A DNA stretch of 64,000 nucleotides from Culturomica massiliensis (GCF_900091655.1 NZ_LT594621.1:310001-374000); one strand, 5' to 3'; shown: positions 25,262 through 34,760, numbered from the stretch's first letter. Numbers and translations: made by a program. The notes: generated from the sequence alone by a model not told the origin.

Positions 25262-26431
25262 TTATTCCGTCCGTTGGAGAGAAAGCAAGGTAATATCGTC
25301 CGATTGGGGATAGTTGCCTGAAAAATTTTTTACTTGCCGGAGGATTTCTGTGACGACATCCTTCGTTTGGGGATTTTCCGGCAGGGTCTTCAGTGCATTT
25401 TGCAGCCTGTTTTCGGAAAACTGCTCCCGTTCTTCGTTGAAGGCCTCCGTTACCCCGTCTGTATACATGAGCAGCGTATCGCCTGTTTCCAGTTTCAGCA
25501 TACCGTTTTCGAACGAGATATCGTCGAAGACTCCGACGATGAAGTTGGGTGTGAGCGGTAACGTTTCGATATGGTGGTTTTGCCGCAGAATGTAGGGTGG
25601 GTTATGTCCGGCATTGGTGTAGTCCATGATTCCGGTTTTGTAATTGTATATTCCATAGAAAACGGTTACAAACATGGAGTCCAGACTTTCCTTGCAAAGC
25701 AGTTTGTTAGCGTACGTCAGACATTCGGATGAAGGGACTCCCCGTAAGGCGGTAGCCCGGAGCAGTGTCCGGCTAACGGCCATAAACAGAGCGGCAGGTA
25801 CGCCTTTTCCCGATACATCTGCAATCACCAGACCGATATTTTCGTCGTCTATCCGGAAAAAATCGTAGAAATCGCCGCCGACATCCCTGGCAGGCGTCAT
25901 GGATGCGTAAATATCTACATATTCTGCCAGTTCCGGGAAAGGGGGAAACAAACGGGGAAGGATGGTTTGCTGGATTTCTCCGGCAATGGCAAGATCGTTT
26001 CTGATGGATTCCAGTTGGCTGTGTTCTTGCTGGGATTCCCGGATATAGCGTACTTGTTCGATGGCTTTCTCTATGGTGTGGGATAAATCTTCCAGATCTA
26101 TCGGTTTCGTTGCAAAATCGAAAGCTCCTTTGTTCATAGCGGAGCGAATGTTTTCCATATCACCGTAAGCGGAAACCATGATACATTTCATAGCCGGGTT
26201 TTTCAGTTCATTGATCTTTGCCAATAATGTGAGTCCATCCATTTCCGGCATATTGATATCACTTAGGATAATATCGAAATCCGGGGTTTCCAAAAGCTTT
26301 TGTAAAGCTTCCAGCCCGTTGTGAGCGAACGTAAATTCATATTCACCTTTCCGGATTTGCCGTCTGAAATATTGGGAAAGCAATATTTCTAGGTCTGATT
26401 CATCATCCACGCTTAATATTTTTGTTGCCAT
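25262..26431 (-). CDS. Response regulator-PP2C (RsbU/SpoIIE-type) phosphatase, first gene of the operon
   Basis: The N-terminal REC domain (1-~125) has the acidic pocket (VDDE) and phospho-acceptor Asp58 in SDINMPEMDG. A coiled-coil linker leads to a SpoIIE/PP2C phosphatase domain (~180-385) with metal-binding motifs GGDFYDFF, DVSGKGVPAALF, TDGVTEA and SDDITLL. Phosphorylation of REC should control dephosphorylation of the STAS protein encoded 15 bases downstream. It heads a nine-gene minus-strand operon, with a candidate -7 box 50 bases upstream. Confidence 0.9.
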   Translation of the reverse strand: MATKILSVDDESDLEILLSQYFRRQIRKGEYEFTFAHNGLEALQKLLETPDFDIILSDINMPEMDGLTLLAKINELKNPAMKCIMVSAYGDMENIRSAMNKGAFDFATKPIDLEDLSHTIEKAIEQVRYIRESQQEHSQLESIRNDLAIAGEIQQTILPRLFPPFPELAEYVDIYASMTPARDVGGDFYDFFRIDDENIGLVIADVSGKGVPAALFMAVSRTLLRATALRGVPSSECLTYANKLLCKESLDSMFVTVFYGIYNYKTGIMDYTNAGHNPPYILRQNHHIETLPLTPNFIVGVFDDISFENGMLKLETGDTLLMYTDGVTEAFNEEREQFSENRLQNALKTLPENPQTKDVVTEILRQVKNFSGNYPQSDDITLLSLQRTE

Positions 26432-26480
26432 ATTTGTATTTGTTGGTGTAATCTTTTGATTATGTAAAATTTGACACGAA

Positions 26481-26488
26481 CAAAAATA
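26481..26488 (-). promoter_or_regulatory. Candidate -7 element for the nine-gene operon
   Basis: The minus strand reads TATTTTTG, 50 bases before the start of the REC-PP2C gene. A clear TTTG box at the right distance is missing, so the match is partial; an alternative regulated promoter is possible in the 560-base divergent gap. Confidence 0.35.
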
Positions 26489-26740
26489 GAGTGTTTCGGA
26501 CTCTTCTGTAATTTAATGTTTTGAATGGACGGAATATTCTTCTGTATGGGGTGTATTGATTTTTAAAATAGTGTTCCGAAGTTTTGTTCGCTTGTAAAAC
26601 ACGATAAAAGATCGGATTGAGAATATTCGGATTTAAATTTATTTTTGCGATTTACTCCTCTTTGCCGGCGATTTGATATTGTTGTTAAGGTACTGATATG
26701 TTGTAAAAAAAGACCGGAATGGAAGAATAATGTAAAATAG

Positions 26741-26772
26741 TTTCTTTTTGATTCATTCTTTTCTTATATTTG
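26741..26772 (+). promoter_or_regulatory. Candidate promoter for the KamA-like gene with a ~215-nt leader
   Basis: TTTC at 26741-26744 and TATATTTG at 26765-26772 are 20 bp apart, close to the Bacteroidetes consensus. Transcription from here gives a 5' leader of over 200 nt containing a strong CCGGGG-ATTT-CCCCGG hairpin at 26831-26846. Confidence 0.5.
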
Positions 26773-26993
26773 TAAATACCACGGCATATTGTAGTGATTT
26801 TCTGCTTTTTCCCTTCCATGGGAGTCGTGTCCGGGGATTTCCCCGGGTCTACGGTATCAGTATCTTCGTATAAATGATATCTCTCTCGGTAGCTTGTATT
26901 ATGTTGCTTGTATGTATTGAATCCGGTTATTGAAAATCTGCTCGTTTCAGAAGGAGAGTTTCTTCATTGTAGCCAAAAATCAGAAGGAGGAAT

Positions 26994-29138
26994 ATGAAGA
27001 AAAAAAGTCTGCTTTATTTTACAGTATCGCGTTTGGTGGAAGTTTATAAGGATAAATTTCCCGAAATTGTTCAGATGGCACTCAGAAGTGATACACTGGA
27101 ACAGTTCAAGCGATTGCTTCGCATGTATATTCTTCAGTTATCCCGAAGCCGTAGGAGAGCGTTAACAAAGAATCAGACGATGAAAGTATTGCCTTTGCAT
27201 TCCGCTGCCCGGCGTATAAACCGGATGTTGGAGCTGGAGGGGATATCTGTCCGGGATTTTGCTTCAAATGATGAGATTAAATTTGAATCGGTCGGGTTGC
27301 TTTGGCAAACGTTGCGTAAGGAAGATACGGAAATCAAACTTGATTTTATGCTTGATTGGTATTATTTGTTTGAGCAATTGCATGCAACGAATTATATGGT
27401 CCGTTCTGCTGTACAAGCAGAAAACGAACGTGATCACTGGCCGAACGGAATTGATAAGAATATATTTTACGAACGGAACGGTAACCGGAATTTTATTCAA
27501 CAATTACTGATAAAGAAAATAGAGGGCCGGAAGAAAATGAATTCCCGCTATCGTTTTGAGGATGGAATGAGCTTGACCGATAAACAGAGGCAGGTGCGGG
27601 CTTGGTGGTTTGATTATCAATTTCAGTTGACAATGGCTATTCGCAGTGCCGATGAACTGAATTACTTTATGGGCATGACCCTTTCTCATCAGACAATGCG
27701 TATTCTTCATACGGCGGAACGGAAAGGAATTCCTTTTTTTGTAACTCCTTATTATTTGTCTTTGTTAAGTATCAGACCTTTCGGATATGATGATGCCGCT
27801 ATCCGAAGCTATATCCTTTATTCGGCAGAATTAGTGAAAGAATTCGGACAAATACGGGCCTGGGAAAAAGAGGACGATGTGCGGCCGGGAGAACCGAATG
27901 CGGCCGGTTGGTTGCTTCCCAATAATCATAGCATTCACCGTCGTTATCCGGAGGTGGCTATTTTCATTCCGGATTCCAAGGGGCGTGCCTGTGGAGGTTT
28001 ATGTGCCGTATGTCAGCGGATGTATGGCTTTCAGCAAGGAAGGCTTAATTTCGATCTGGAGAAACTGGCGCCCCGTGAAGATTGGAATGATCGTTTGTGT
28101 CTGTTGATGGCTTATTTTGAGAATGATTCGCAGTTGCGGGATATTTTGGTTACCGGAGGAGATGCTTTGATGAGTACCAATGTAACTTTAAAAAAGATTC
28201 TGGATGCTATATTGGGGATGGCGCAGAGGAAAAAAGAGGCCAACGTACATCGTCCCGAGGGGCAGAAATATGCGGTAATTCAACGGGTACGTTTAGGGTC
28301 CCGAATGCCGGCCTATCTTCCTTACCGTATTGACGATGAACTGGTTGCTTTATTGAGGGATTTCCGGGATAAAGCAAAACAGATCGGCATTAAACAGTTT
28401 ATCATTCAAACTCATTTTGAGTCGCCTCTCGAAATAACACTTGAAGTGCTGACAGCTTTAAGGAAGATACAGGAGGCCGGTTGGATGATTACCAATCAGC
28501 AGGTATTTACCGTTGCTACTTCCAGACGGGGGCATAGCGCAGCATTGAGGCGAATGCTTAACCGGGCCGGTATTCTGTCCTATTATACTTTTTCGGTAAA
28601 GGGATTTGCTGAAAACCGGGCACTTGCCGTTCCGAATTGCCGGCTTATGCAGGAAATGCAGGAAGAGAAAATTTACGGACAGTTGACCGCAGAAGTAACC
28701 GATATGCTTCGAAAAATTGCACAGTCTCCGGAAAATATCGTGAATGATCTGGGTTGGTTGCTGGACTCCTGCCGGCTTCCTTTTGTAGCTACGGATCGTA
28801 ATGTAATGAATTTACCGGGAATAGGTAAGAGTATGACATTTACCACCGTTGCTGTTTTGCCGGATGGCCGGAGGGTGTTGTATTTTACCTTTGATAACGG
28901 ACGTTTTCATAGTCCTGTCGTTGCCGGGTTGGAAGGCGTATATATCACAGAAAGTAAGTCGGTCGCCGATTATTTGCGTCAATTGGAGTGTATGGGAGAA
29001 CGGGCGGAAAATTACGGTTCCGTATGGTATTATAATCAGGGAAAAACCGAAACGATTGCAGATATATTCCGCTATCCGCGACAGGAGAGCGGAATAACAA
29101 AAGAACTGATGAATTTTAAATTTCCTGGATGCCTGTAG
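26994..29138 (+). CDS. KamA-like radical SAM protein (lysine 2,3-aminomutase superfamily)
   Basis: A long helical N-terminal region (~320 residues) precedes a KamA-type radical SAM core with the cluster motif RACGGLCAVCQRMYGF (CX3CX2C) and LVTGGDALM. Later come VIQRVRLGSRMPAYLP and FIIQTHFESP, which resemble the aminomutase lysine-site and His-containing strands. At 714 residues it is far longer than a true lysine 2,3-aminomutase (~415), matching the large KamA-family proteins common in Bacteroidales. Those proteins have no settled function; amino-acid mutation or a related radical reaction is plausible. It diverges from the signalling operon. An AGAAGGAGGAAT stretch just before the ATG resembles a strong Shine-Dalgarno, unusual for this phylum. 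Confidence 0.8.
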   Translation: MKKKSLLYFTVSRLVEVYKDKFPEIVQMALRSDTLEQFKRLLRMYILQLSRSRRRALTKNQTMKVLPLHSAARRINRMLELEGISVRDFASNDEIKFESVGLLWQTLRKEDTEIKLDFMLDWYYLFEQLHATNYMVRSAVQAENERDHWPNGIDKNIFYERNGNRNFIQQLLIKKIEGRKKMNSRYRFEDGMSLTDKQRQVRAWWFDYQFQLTMAIRSADELNYFMGMTLSHQTMRILHTAERKGIPFFVTPYYLSLLSIRPFGYDDAAIRSYILYSAELVKEFGQIRAWEKEDDVRPGEPNAAGWLLPNNHSIHRRYPEVAIFIPDSKGRACGGLCAVCQRMYGFQQGRLNFDLEKLAPREDWNDRLCLLMAYFENDSQLRDILVTGGDALMSTNVTLKKILDAILGMAQRKKEANVHRPEGQKYAVIQRVRLGSRMPAYLPYRIDDELVALLRDFRDKAKQIGIKQFIIQTHFESPLEITLEVLTALRKIQEAGWMITNQQVFTVATSRRGHSAALRRMLNRAGILSYYTFSVKGFAENRALAVPNCRLMQEMQEEKIYGQLTAEVTDMLRKIAQSPENIVNDLGWLLDSCRLPFVATDRNVMNLPGIGKSMTFTTVAVLPDGRRVLYFTFDNGRFHSPVVAGLEGVYITESKSVADYLRQLECMGERAENYGSVWYYNQGKTETIADIFRYPRQESGITKELMNFKFPGCL

Positions 29139-29166
29139 GCTGCGGAATATTTTCCGGTAATCGGAA

Positions 29167-29808
29167 TTATATTTCCGTAGAGGTGTAGCGGCTGTAACTG
29201 TTACGACGGTCATTATTCTTATAGCGGGCTTTGGCGTTCTGTACGGCTTCCATCAGCCAGGCGATTTGTATACCGAGGTCTTTCATGTTGTTTAAGCCTT
29301 CGGTATCGTTGTGTATATCTCCGGGCATTTCTCCTATGCCGAAATTCCAGTAGGTCGAGCCCGGGACAATCATACCGCTGCCCAGCATAAAGCGGTTCAG
29401 TTCATCGAATACGGTTACGGCACCGCCTCTGCGGACACTGATTACCGCTGCCCCGACTTTGTGTGTCAGGGTACGGCCTTGTCCGATGGTTGTCAGGCCT
29501 AAACGGTCCATAAAAGCTTTCATTTCTGCACTTACGCTTCCATAGTAAGTCGGAGAGGCCAGGATGATCCCGTCGGCTTCCTGTGCTTTTCGGATGTATG
29601 TATTCATGTTGTCGGTTTTAACGGCACATTGGCCGTCTTTTGTTTTAAAACAGGCATAACAGGAAGTGCATCCCCGCAATGGCTGTCCGCCTAATTGTAT
29701 GAGTTCCGTTTCTATACCGGCTTTTCGGATGGGTTTGAATACTTCTTCGATCAATTGCTCGGTGTTTCCTCCTTTACGCGGACTTCCGTTAAAAGCGACG
29801 ATTTTCAT
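29167..29808 (-). CDS. Flavodoxin-family NAD(P)H-dependent oxidoreductase
   Basis: The N-terminus has the FMN phosphate-binding loop of the NADPH-dependent FMN reductase family (MKIVAFNGSPRKGGNTEQLIEE). SPTYYGSVSAEMKAFMDRLG and a Cys-containing GCTSCYACFKTKDGQC segment mark the iron-sulfur flavoprotein-like subgroup. Length 213 is typical. It would bind FMN and reduce a small substrate or quinone in the cytosol. It is monocistronic with its own promoter-like sequence, and converges on the KamA-like gene 28 bases away. Confidence 0.85.
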   Translation of the reverse strand: MKIVAFNGSPRKGGNTEQLIEEVFKPIRKAGIETELIQLGGQPLRGCTSCYACFKTKDGQCAVKTDNMNTYIRKAQEADGIILASPTYYGSVSAEMKAFMDRLGLTTIGQGRTLTHKVGAAVISVRRGGAVTVFDELNRFMLGSGMIVPGSTYWNFGIGEMPGDIHNDTEGLNNMKDLGIQIAWLMEAVQNAKARYKNNDRRNSYSRYTSTEI

Positions 29809-29833
29809 GTTTTCTTATTTTGATTTGCACCGG

Positions 29834-29866
29834 CAAAGTTAGAATTTTTATTCAAAAGGATACAAG
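29834..29866 (-). promoter_or_regulatory. Promoter for the flavodoxin-family gene
   Basis: On the minus strand CTTG (29866-29863) and TAACTTTG (29841-29834) are 21 bp apart, close to the TTTG/TAnnTTTG consensus, 26 bases before the start codon. Confidence 0.55.
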
Positions 29867-29996
29867 GGAGGAACCGGCTTCCGTCTGCAATATTAGAAAC
29901 GGAGGACGATGGGTTTTTAAGATGGACTTTTTCCTTAATTGTAGCATTTAAAACGGAAGATTGTCTGGCGGTCTGAGATCGCATTAAAATTTACAA

Positions 29997-31394
29997 TTAA
30001 AGTCTGCGCTTTAGCGGCATTTGCTGTGACAGGCGAAAACAACTGACGATAGCTGCAACGGCGGCGAATCCGGCTCCCAACAACAGACAGGATGAAATAC
30101 TCTGTCCCTGGGGAATCAGATTGAATAACAAAGCGACAAGAGTTGCTCCGGATGTTTGGCCCAGCAACCGGGCTGTGCCGATCATTCCGCTTGCTCCTCC
30201 GCTGCGCTTGATAGGTGCAGACGACATAATGGTGCTGTTATTGGGCGTTTGGAACAGTCCGAAACCGATTCCGCAAACAGCCATTCGCCAAATGATCGCT
30301 CCGTCGGTAGGAGATGTCAACGTGGAAAGCAGGTATAGGCCACAGCCGAATATCAGCATCCCGAGGCAACCCAATAGCCCGGCATGTATTTTTTCGACCA
30401 GATAGCCTGCCAGCGGAGCCGTAATCAGGGTGGCGACGGGCCAGGGAGTGAGCAATAGCCCGGTGGCGACTTCTGTCCGTCCCAGTATGTTCTGGAGGAA
30501 GAAGGGCAGGGATACCAGTGCCAGCATTTGTGCCGTGAAAGAACAAATGGAGGTGACCACAGAGAGAGAAAATATCGGAATTTTCAGTAAATCGACGGGG
30601 AGAAGCGGAGCTTCCTGCCGGAATTGCCGCCGGATGTAATAGGTACCGACCACTGCGAGCAAGGCCAGTTGCAGCAAAAGCATATCGGTACTTTCATGGT
30701 GGGCGAATCCTTCCATGGAATAGATCAGTAATCCGAAAGTGAAGGCATTGGCAATAGCACTGATCTTGTCGAATTTCCGGTTTTGGCGCTGTTCGTTTTT
30801 GGGAAGAAATTTCAGACCCATCCACAGTGCTGCCAGTCCTAACGGTATGTTGATAGCAAACAGCCAGTGCCAGCTCCCCAGCGAAAGTATGGCACTGGCT
30901 ACTGAAGGACCGGCTACGGCGGACACGGCTACGACCATGGCGTTGATTCCCATACCCCGGCCGAGATATTGCCGGGGATAGATCGTACGTAACTGGGCGG
31001 TATTCACACTGGTGATAGCCGCAGCTCCGAAGCCTTGCAATACCCGGGCAATGGTCAGCATCCAGAAAGAGGTGGAAAGTGCACACACGAGCGAAGTTAC
31101 GCAGAACACCGCTACCCCGGAAAGAAATACTTTCCGGTAACCGTAGATATCTCCTAAAGAAGAAAATGACAACAGGGAGATCGTAATGGCTAACTGATAG
31201 GCATTCATGACCCAGATGGTAAGGGAAGGCGTTGTGCCGAACTCTCTCGAAAGAGTCGGAAGTACGATATTCACGATATTGGCATCGAGCACCGACATCA
31301 CCAGAGCCAGCGAAGCGGCTATGACTGCCCATATCCTGCGTGGAAACGGTAATCCGTCGGGTTCGTTCTGAATAGATATAGTACCGCTGCTCAT
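29997..31394 (-). CDS. MFS drug efflux transporter (DHA2/EmrB-QacA type)
   Basis: From the Met at 31394 (MSSGTISIQNEP) the protein has about 14 hydrophobic segments. The DHA2 motifs are seen in VLDANIVNIVLPTLSREF (motif D1), LGDIYGYRKVFLSGV (motif A) and a motif C-like GPSVASAILS segment in TM5. It should export drugs or metabolites with proton influx. The start at 31394 is preferred over 31430 because the extra 12 residues are not conserved-looking and a candidate -7 box (TATTTTTG, minus strand, 31413-31420) lies just upstream. Confidence 0.87.
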   Translation of the reverse strand: MSSGTISIQNEPDGLPFPRRIWAVIAASLALVMSVLDANIVNIVLPTLSREFGTTPSLTIWVMNAYQLAITISLLSFSSLGDIYGYRKVFLSGVAVFCVTSLVCALSTSFWMLTIARVLQGFGAAAITSVNTAQLRTIYPRQYLGRGMGINAMVVAVSAVAGPSVASAILSLGSWHWLFAINIPLGLAALWMGLKFLPKNEQRQNRKFDKISAIANAFTFGLLIYSMEGFAHHESTDMLLLQLALLAVVGTYYIRRQFRQEAPLLPVDLLKIPIFSLSVVTSICSFTAQMLALVSLPFFLQNILGRTEVATGLLLTPWPVATLITAPLAGYLVEKIHAGLLGCLGMLIFGCGLYLLSTLTSPTDGAIIWRMAVCGIGFGLFQTPNNSTIMSSAPIKRSGGASGMIGTARLLGQTSGATLVALLFNLIPQGQSISSCLLLGAGFAAVAAIVSCFRLSQQMPLKRRL

Positions 31395-31646
31395 TTGATT
31401 GTTTTCTGGTGACAAAAATAGTAAAATCACCGATCGGATGTTCCTGTATTAAGGATACTTTCGGTATAAATTTCGTTCGGAAAAGATAAAATAACGTTAA
31501 CATTTTCTATTTTTAATGCCTGATCTTTTTAATTTCTGTTTTTATTTGAAAAAAATAAACGGATATTTAGCCCGGGCATCGGTAAAATCCTTTATTTTAG
31601 CGTATTGTTTTGTGCAGGAGTGAAAATTGTAAATAAGAGGAAACCT

Positions 31647-32849
31647 ATGAAAACACGGATTGTATTTATTACAGTTGCTTTTTGTCTCTTCATGCAGGAT
31701 GTTGAGGCATGTACGTCTGTTATTATTTCGGGTAGGGTGACTCCTGACGGGCGGCCTCTGATGTGGAAGCACCGGGATACGGAGACGCCGTTCAATCATA
31801 TGGCTTTTTTCAATGACGGCGGTTATCGGTTTTTGGGTTTGGTAAATAGTGACGGAGTTTCCGGGGATGTCTGGACCGGAAGTAACGAGGCGGGTTTCTG
31901 TATTATGAATACGGCTTCTTTTAATTTGAAGAACGATGAGATAAAAGAGATGGATCACGAGGGGGCATTGATGCGTAAAGCGTTGAGCGTGTGCAGGACT
32001 GTCCGGGATTTTGAGCATTTCCTGGATACTCTTGAACGACCGATGCGTGTCGAGGCTAATTTCGGTGTGATCGATGCTTATGGCGGAGCCGCTTACTTTG
32101 AAACCGGGAACGATTGTTATTTTAAAAAAGATGTGAATGACGAGTCTTTAGCGCCGAACGGTTATCTGATTTATACTAATTTTTCTTTTGAGGGACGAAA
32201 AGACGAAGGTCTGGGGTACATCCGTTTTGATAATGCGACTTCCGTTTTTCTGAAAATGCAGCAGAAGGGATATACTCCGCAACGCATCCTGCAGGAAGCT
32301 TCCCGTTCATTTTATAACAGCCGCCTGGGTATAGATTTGAAAGACGAGGCACAGAGTCCGAACCGGGCGAGCGGTTGGTTTGTGGAGCAGGATATGATTC
32401 CGCGTAGCGAGTCGACTGCTGCTATCGTAATACAGGGAGTAAGGCCGGGAAATGATCCGGAACTTACGACCTTGTGGACGGCTCTCGGTTATCCTCCGAC
32501 AGCGGTGGTGTTGCCGTTATGGGTGAAGATGGGAGAAAATCAGCCCTCCCTTGCTGTTTATAATGATGAGATGAAGACAGCGCCGCTTTGTTTTTATGCT
32601 TCCCGTTTGAAGGATAAGGTTTACCCGATTCACCGGGGAAACGGACAAAAATACCTGCATTGGCGTTTACTTTGGAATGAAACGGGGAATGGGTATATGC
32701 AACAGTTACAGGGAGCCGAGAATAAGATATTCGATCTTTTCCTGCCTCACGTTCCGGCTTGGGAAGAGAACGGATTGAACGAAGTGGAAATACAGAAATT
32801 GTACGGAGAAGCCACCCGGATTATCGAAGATATCTATAAACGATTGTAA
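31647..32849 (+). CDS. Secreted Ntn-hydrolase, linear amide C-N hydrolase / C45-like
   Basis: A signal peptide of 21 residues (MKTRIVFITVAFCLFMQDVEA) is followed directly by Cys22 in CTSVIISGRVTPDGRPLMWKHRD. This matches the N-terminal-nucleophile layout of penicillin V acylase, bile salt hydrolase and C45 acyltransferase relatives, where the exposed Cys is catalytic. Arg and Asp positions (RPLMWKHRDTE) and FCIMNTAS are consistent with the substrate pocket. Signal cleavage would expose the nucleophile in the periplasm. Substrate is unknown; N-acyl amides are likely. The start at 31647 is chosen because it opens the signal peptide. Confidence 0.8.
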   Translation: MKTRIVFITVAFCLFMQDVEACTSVIISGRVTPDGRPLMWKHRDTETPFNHMAFFNDGGYRFLGLVNSDGVSGDVWTGSNEAGFCIMNTASFNLKNDEIKEMDHEGALMRKALSVCRTVRDFEHFLDTLERPMRVEANFGVIDAYGGAAYFETGNDCYFKKDVNDESLAPNGYLIYTNFSFEGRKDEGLGYIRFDNATSVFLKMQQKGYTPQRILQEASRSFYNSRLGIDLKDEAQSPNRASGWFVEQDMIPRSESTAAIVIQGVRPGNDPELTTLWTALGYPPTAVVLPLWVKMGENQPSLAVYNDEMKTAPLCFYASRLKDKVYPIHRGNGQKYLHWRLLWNETGNGYMQQLQGAENKIFDLFLPHVPAWEENGLNEVEIQKLYGEATRIIEDIYKRL

Positions 32850-32914
32850 TTTACCGGTTGTTATTTTTTTCAGGATAATACTTTTGTTTCTTGTCGTTTT
32901 TTGAGGGAATCCAT

Positions 32915-32922
32915 TACCTTTG
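32915..32922 (+). promoter_or_regulatory. -7 element upstream of the acyltransferase gene
   Basis: TACCTTTG matches the -7 consensus about 104 bases before the acyltransferase start; the upstream box is weak (CTTG at 32890). Confidence 0.45.
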
Positions 32923-33025
32923 CGCCGAATTTTGCACAATTTGTGCAAACTCTGCTCTATGAAAAAGAAAGCGGAGAGCCGGATGAAAAAAACGGTTATC
33001 CGTTACTATATAATAATAAAACGAC

Positions 33026-34165
33026 ATGATGGAATTTCAGAAAAGAGAAAATATAGGTTGGGTAGACCTGTTGCGTATTATTGCTTGTTTTTTAGTCGTA
33101 TTGTCTCATTGTTGCGATCCTTTTGTCGGTCAGTTTGATAACGATCGTACTTCTTTTCTGACCGGAGCTTTTACAGGTAGCTTTGTGCGGGCTTGCGTGC
33201 CTTTGTTTGTTATGATGAGTGGGGTGTTATTGTTTCCTGTGCGTTTGGAAATGAGAGAATTCTACCGGAAACGTATCGGCAGGATTGTCGTACCGCTTAT
33301 TTTCTGGTCAGTGATGCTCCCGCTTTTGTATTATGTGTATTTGAATTTCATGGTATCTTCGGTAAGCCCTTCTATTGCTCCGGAGAATTTTACGATGGGT
33401 GCGACATTGACGAAATTATATACTTTTATTTTCAATTTTACTTATGATACGACTCCGCTATGGTATTTGTATATGTTGATCGGTCTGTATTTTATTATTC
33501 CGATCCTCAATACCTGGATGGAGCATGCCAAACAAAAGGATATCCGGTTGTTTCTGCGGATTTGGGGAATATCGCTGGTACTTCCGTATGTGAAGATGGC
33601 TGCTCCTTTGCTGGGATATACCGGAAATTACGGTAATATGGGATTACTGGGAGAGTGTGACTGGAATATTTACGGAATGTTTTACTATATGTCCGGATTT
33701 GTGGGCTATTTGGTATTGGCATACTATCTGGTGAAATATCCGCTTACCTGGAGTTGGAAACGTACGTTAGGCATTACGCTACCGATGTTCCTTATCGGTT
33801 ATACCGTTACGTCACTGGGCTTTGTATTGACCCAGAAATATTTTCCGGGTAGTTATGCAAATCTTGAGATCATCTGGTATTTTTCCGGGATCAATGTGTT
33901 TATGATGACATTTCCCGTATTTGTTATTGTACAAAAGCTGAATGTGCCTTCTGCAGCCTGGTTGTCCCGTCTGGCTTCTCTGACATTCGGAATTTATCTG
34001 TGCCATTTTGTATTTGTACAGGTGGCTTATGATCTCCTGGGAACGGTCAGCGGACTTCCTGTGATTGTCCGTATATTGGGGATGGCTTGTCTGGCTTTTG
34101 GTATCAGTTGGTTGCTTGTATGGGGAATGAAGGCGTTTTCGTGGACCCGCCGGCTCGTTATGTAA
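33026..34165 (+). CDS. Acyltransferase 3 family membrane protein
   Basis: The protein has about ten membrane helices and begins NIGWVDLLRIIACFLVVLSHCCDPF, where the conserved first-helix His (LSHCC) is the expected catalytic residue of acyltransferase-3 proteins. FVRACVPLFVMMSGVLLF and TPLWYLYMLIGLYFIIPIL are family-typical. Such proteins O-acetylate surface polysaccharide or peptidoglycan at the inner membrane. ATG codons at 33026 and 33029 are both possible. It appears monocistronic. Confidence 0.88.
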   Translation: MMEFQKRENIGWVDLLRIIACFLVVLSHCCDPFVGQFDNDRTSFLTGAFTGSFVRACVPLFVMMSGVLLFPVRLEMREFYRKRIGRIVVPLIFWSVMLPLLYYVYLNFMVSSVSPSIAPENFTMGATLTKLYTFIFNFTYDTTPLWYLYMLIGLYFIIPILNTWMEHAKQKDIRLFLRIWGISLVLPYVKMAAPLLGYTGNYGNMGLLGECDWNIYGMFYYMSGFVGYLVLAYYLVKYPLTWSWKRTLGITLPMFLIGYTVTSLGFVLTQKYFPGSYANLEIIWYFSGINVFMMTFPVFVIVQKLNVPSAAWLSRLASLTFGIYLCHFVFVQVAYDLLGTVSGLPVIVRILGMACLAFGISWLLVWGMKAFSWTRRLVM

Positions 34166-34242
34166 ATGATTTGTAAGTCTCTGTGTTTATACAGGGATAA
34201 AGATATGTTGAATATATATTAAATGTGGAAAAGTAAAAAATT

Positions 34243-34728
34243 ATGACAGCAAATTGGTTTGAAGCGAAAGTGAAGTATATGAAGGTCAACGAAGACGGAA
34301 GAGAGAAAAAAGTGACCGAGGCTTATCTGTTGGATGCCATGTCGTATACGGAGGCAGAAAGTCGGATTATGCATGAAATGGAATCGGTTATCAAAGGCGA
34401 TTATTACATAACCGGATTGAAAAAATCCAATATTACGGAATTAGTGGAATCGGAAGATGAGAACGACGACCGTTGGTATAAGGCCAAAGTAGCGATTATC
34501 GATGCCGATGAGGTAAGCGGCAAAGAAAAATCGAGTTCGCAGTACTATCTGATTGCGGCAGCCAATATAAACAAAGCATTGGAAAATCTGGAAAAAGCCC
34601 TTTCCACATTTGTAGTGCCTTATGAAATCGGAGCGATCGCCGATACACAGTTTATGGATGTTTTTCCTTATTTCTCAGATGACGAGGAGCATATTCCGGA
34701 AAACCTGAAACCTCTGGAAGAGGAATAA
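34243..34728 (+). CDS. DUF4494 domain protein
   Basis: This small cytosolic protein (161 residues, WFEAKVKYMKVNEDGREKK start, acidic C-terminal tail) matches the DUF4494 family restricted to Bacteroidetes. Two similar halves are visible (WFEAKVKY with AYLLDAMSYTEAE; WYKAKVAIIDADE with YYLIAAANINKALE), suggesting an internal duplication. Function is unknown. A terminator follows at 34761. Confidence 0.8.
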   Translation: MTANWFEAKVKYMKVNEDGREKKVTEAYLLDAMSYTEAESRIMHEMESVIKGDYYITGLKKSNITELVESEDENDDRWYKAKVAIIDADEVSGKEKSSSQYYLIAAANINKALENLEKALSTFVVPYEIGAIADTQFMDVFPYFSDDEEHIPENLKPLEEE

Positions 34729-34760
34729 ATGTTCCGGAAAAATTTCAAATAAATGAGGTT

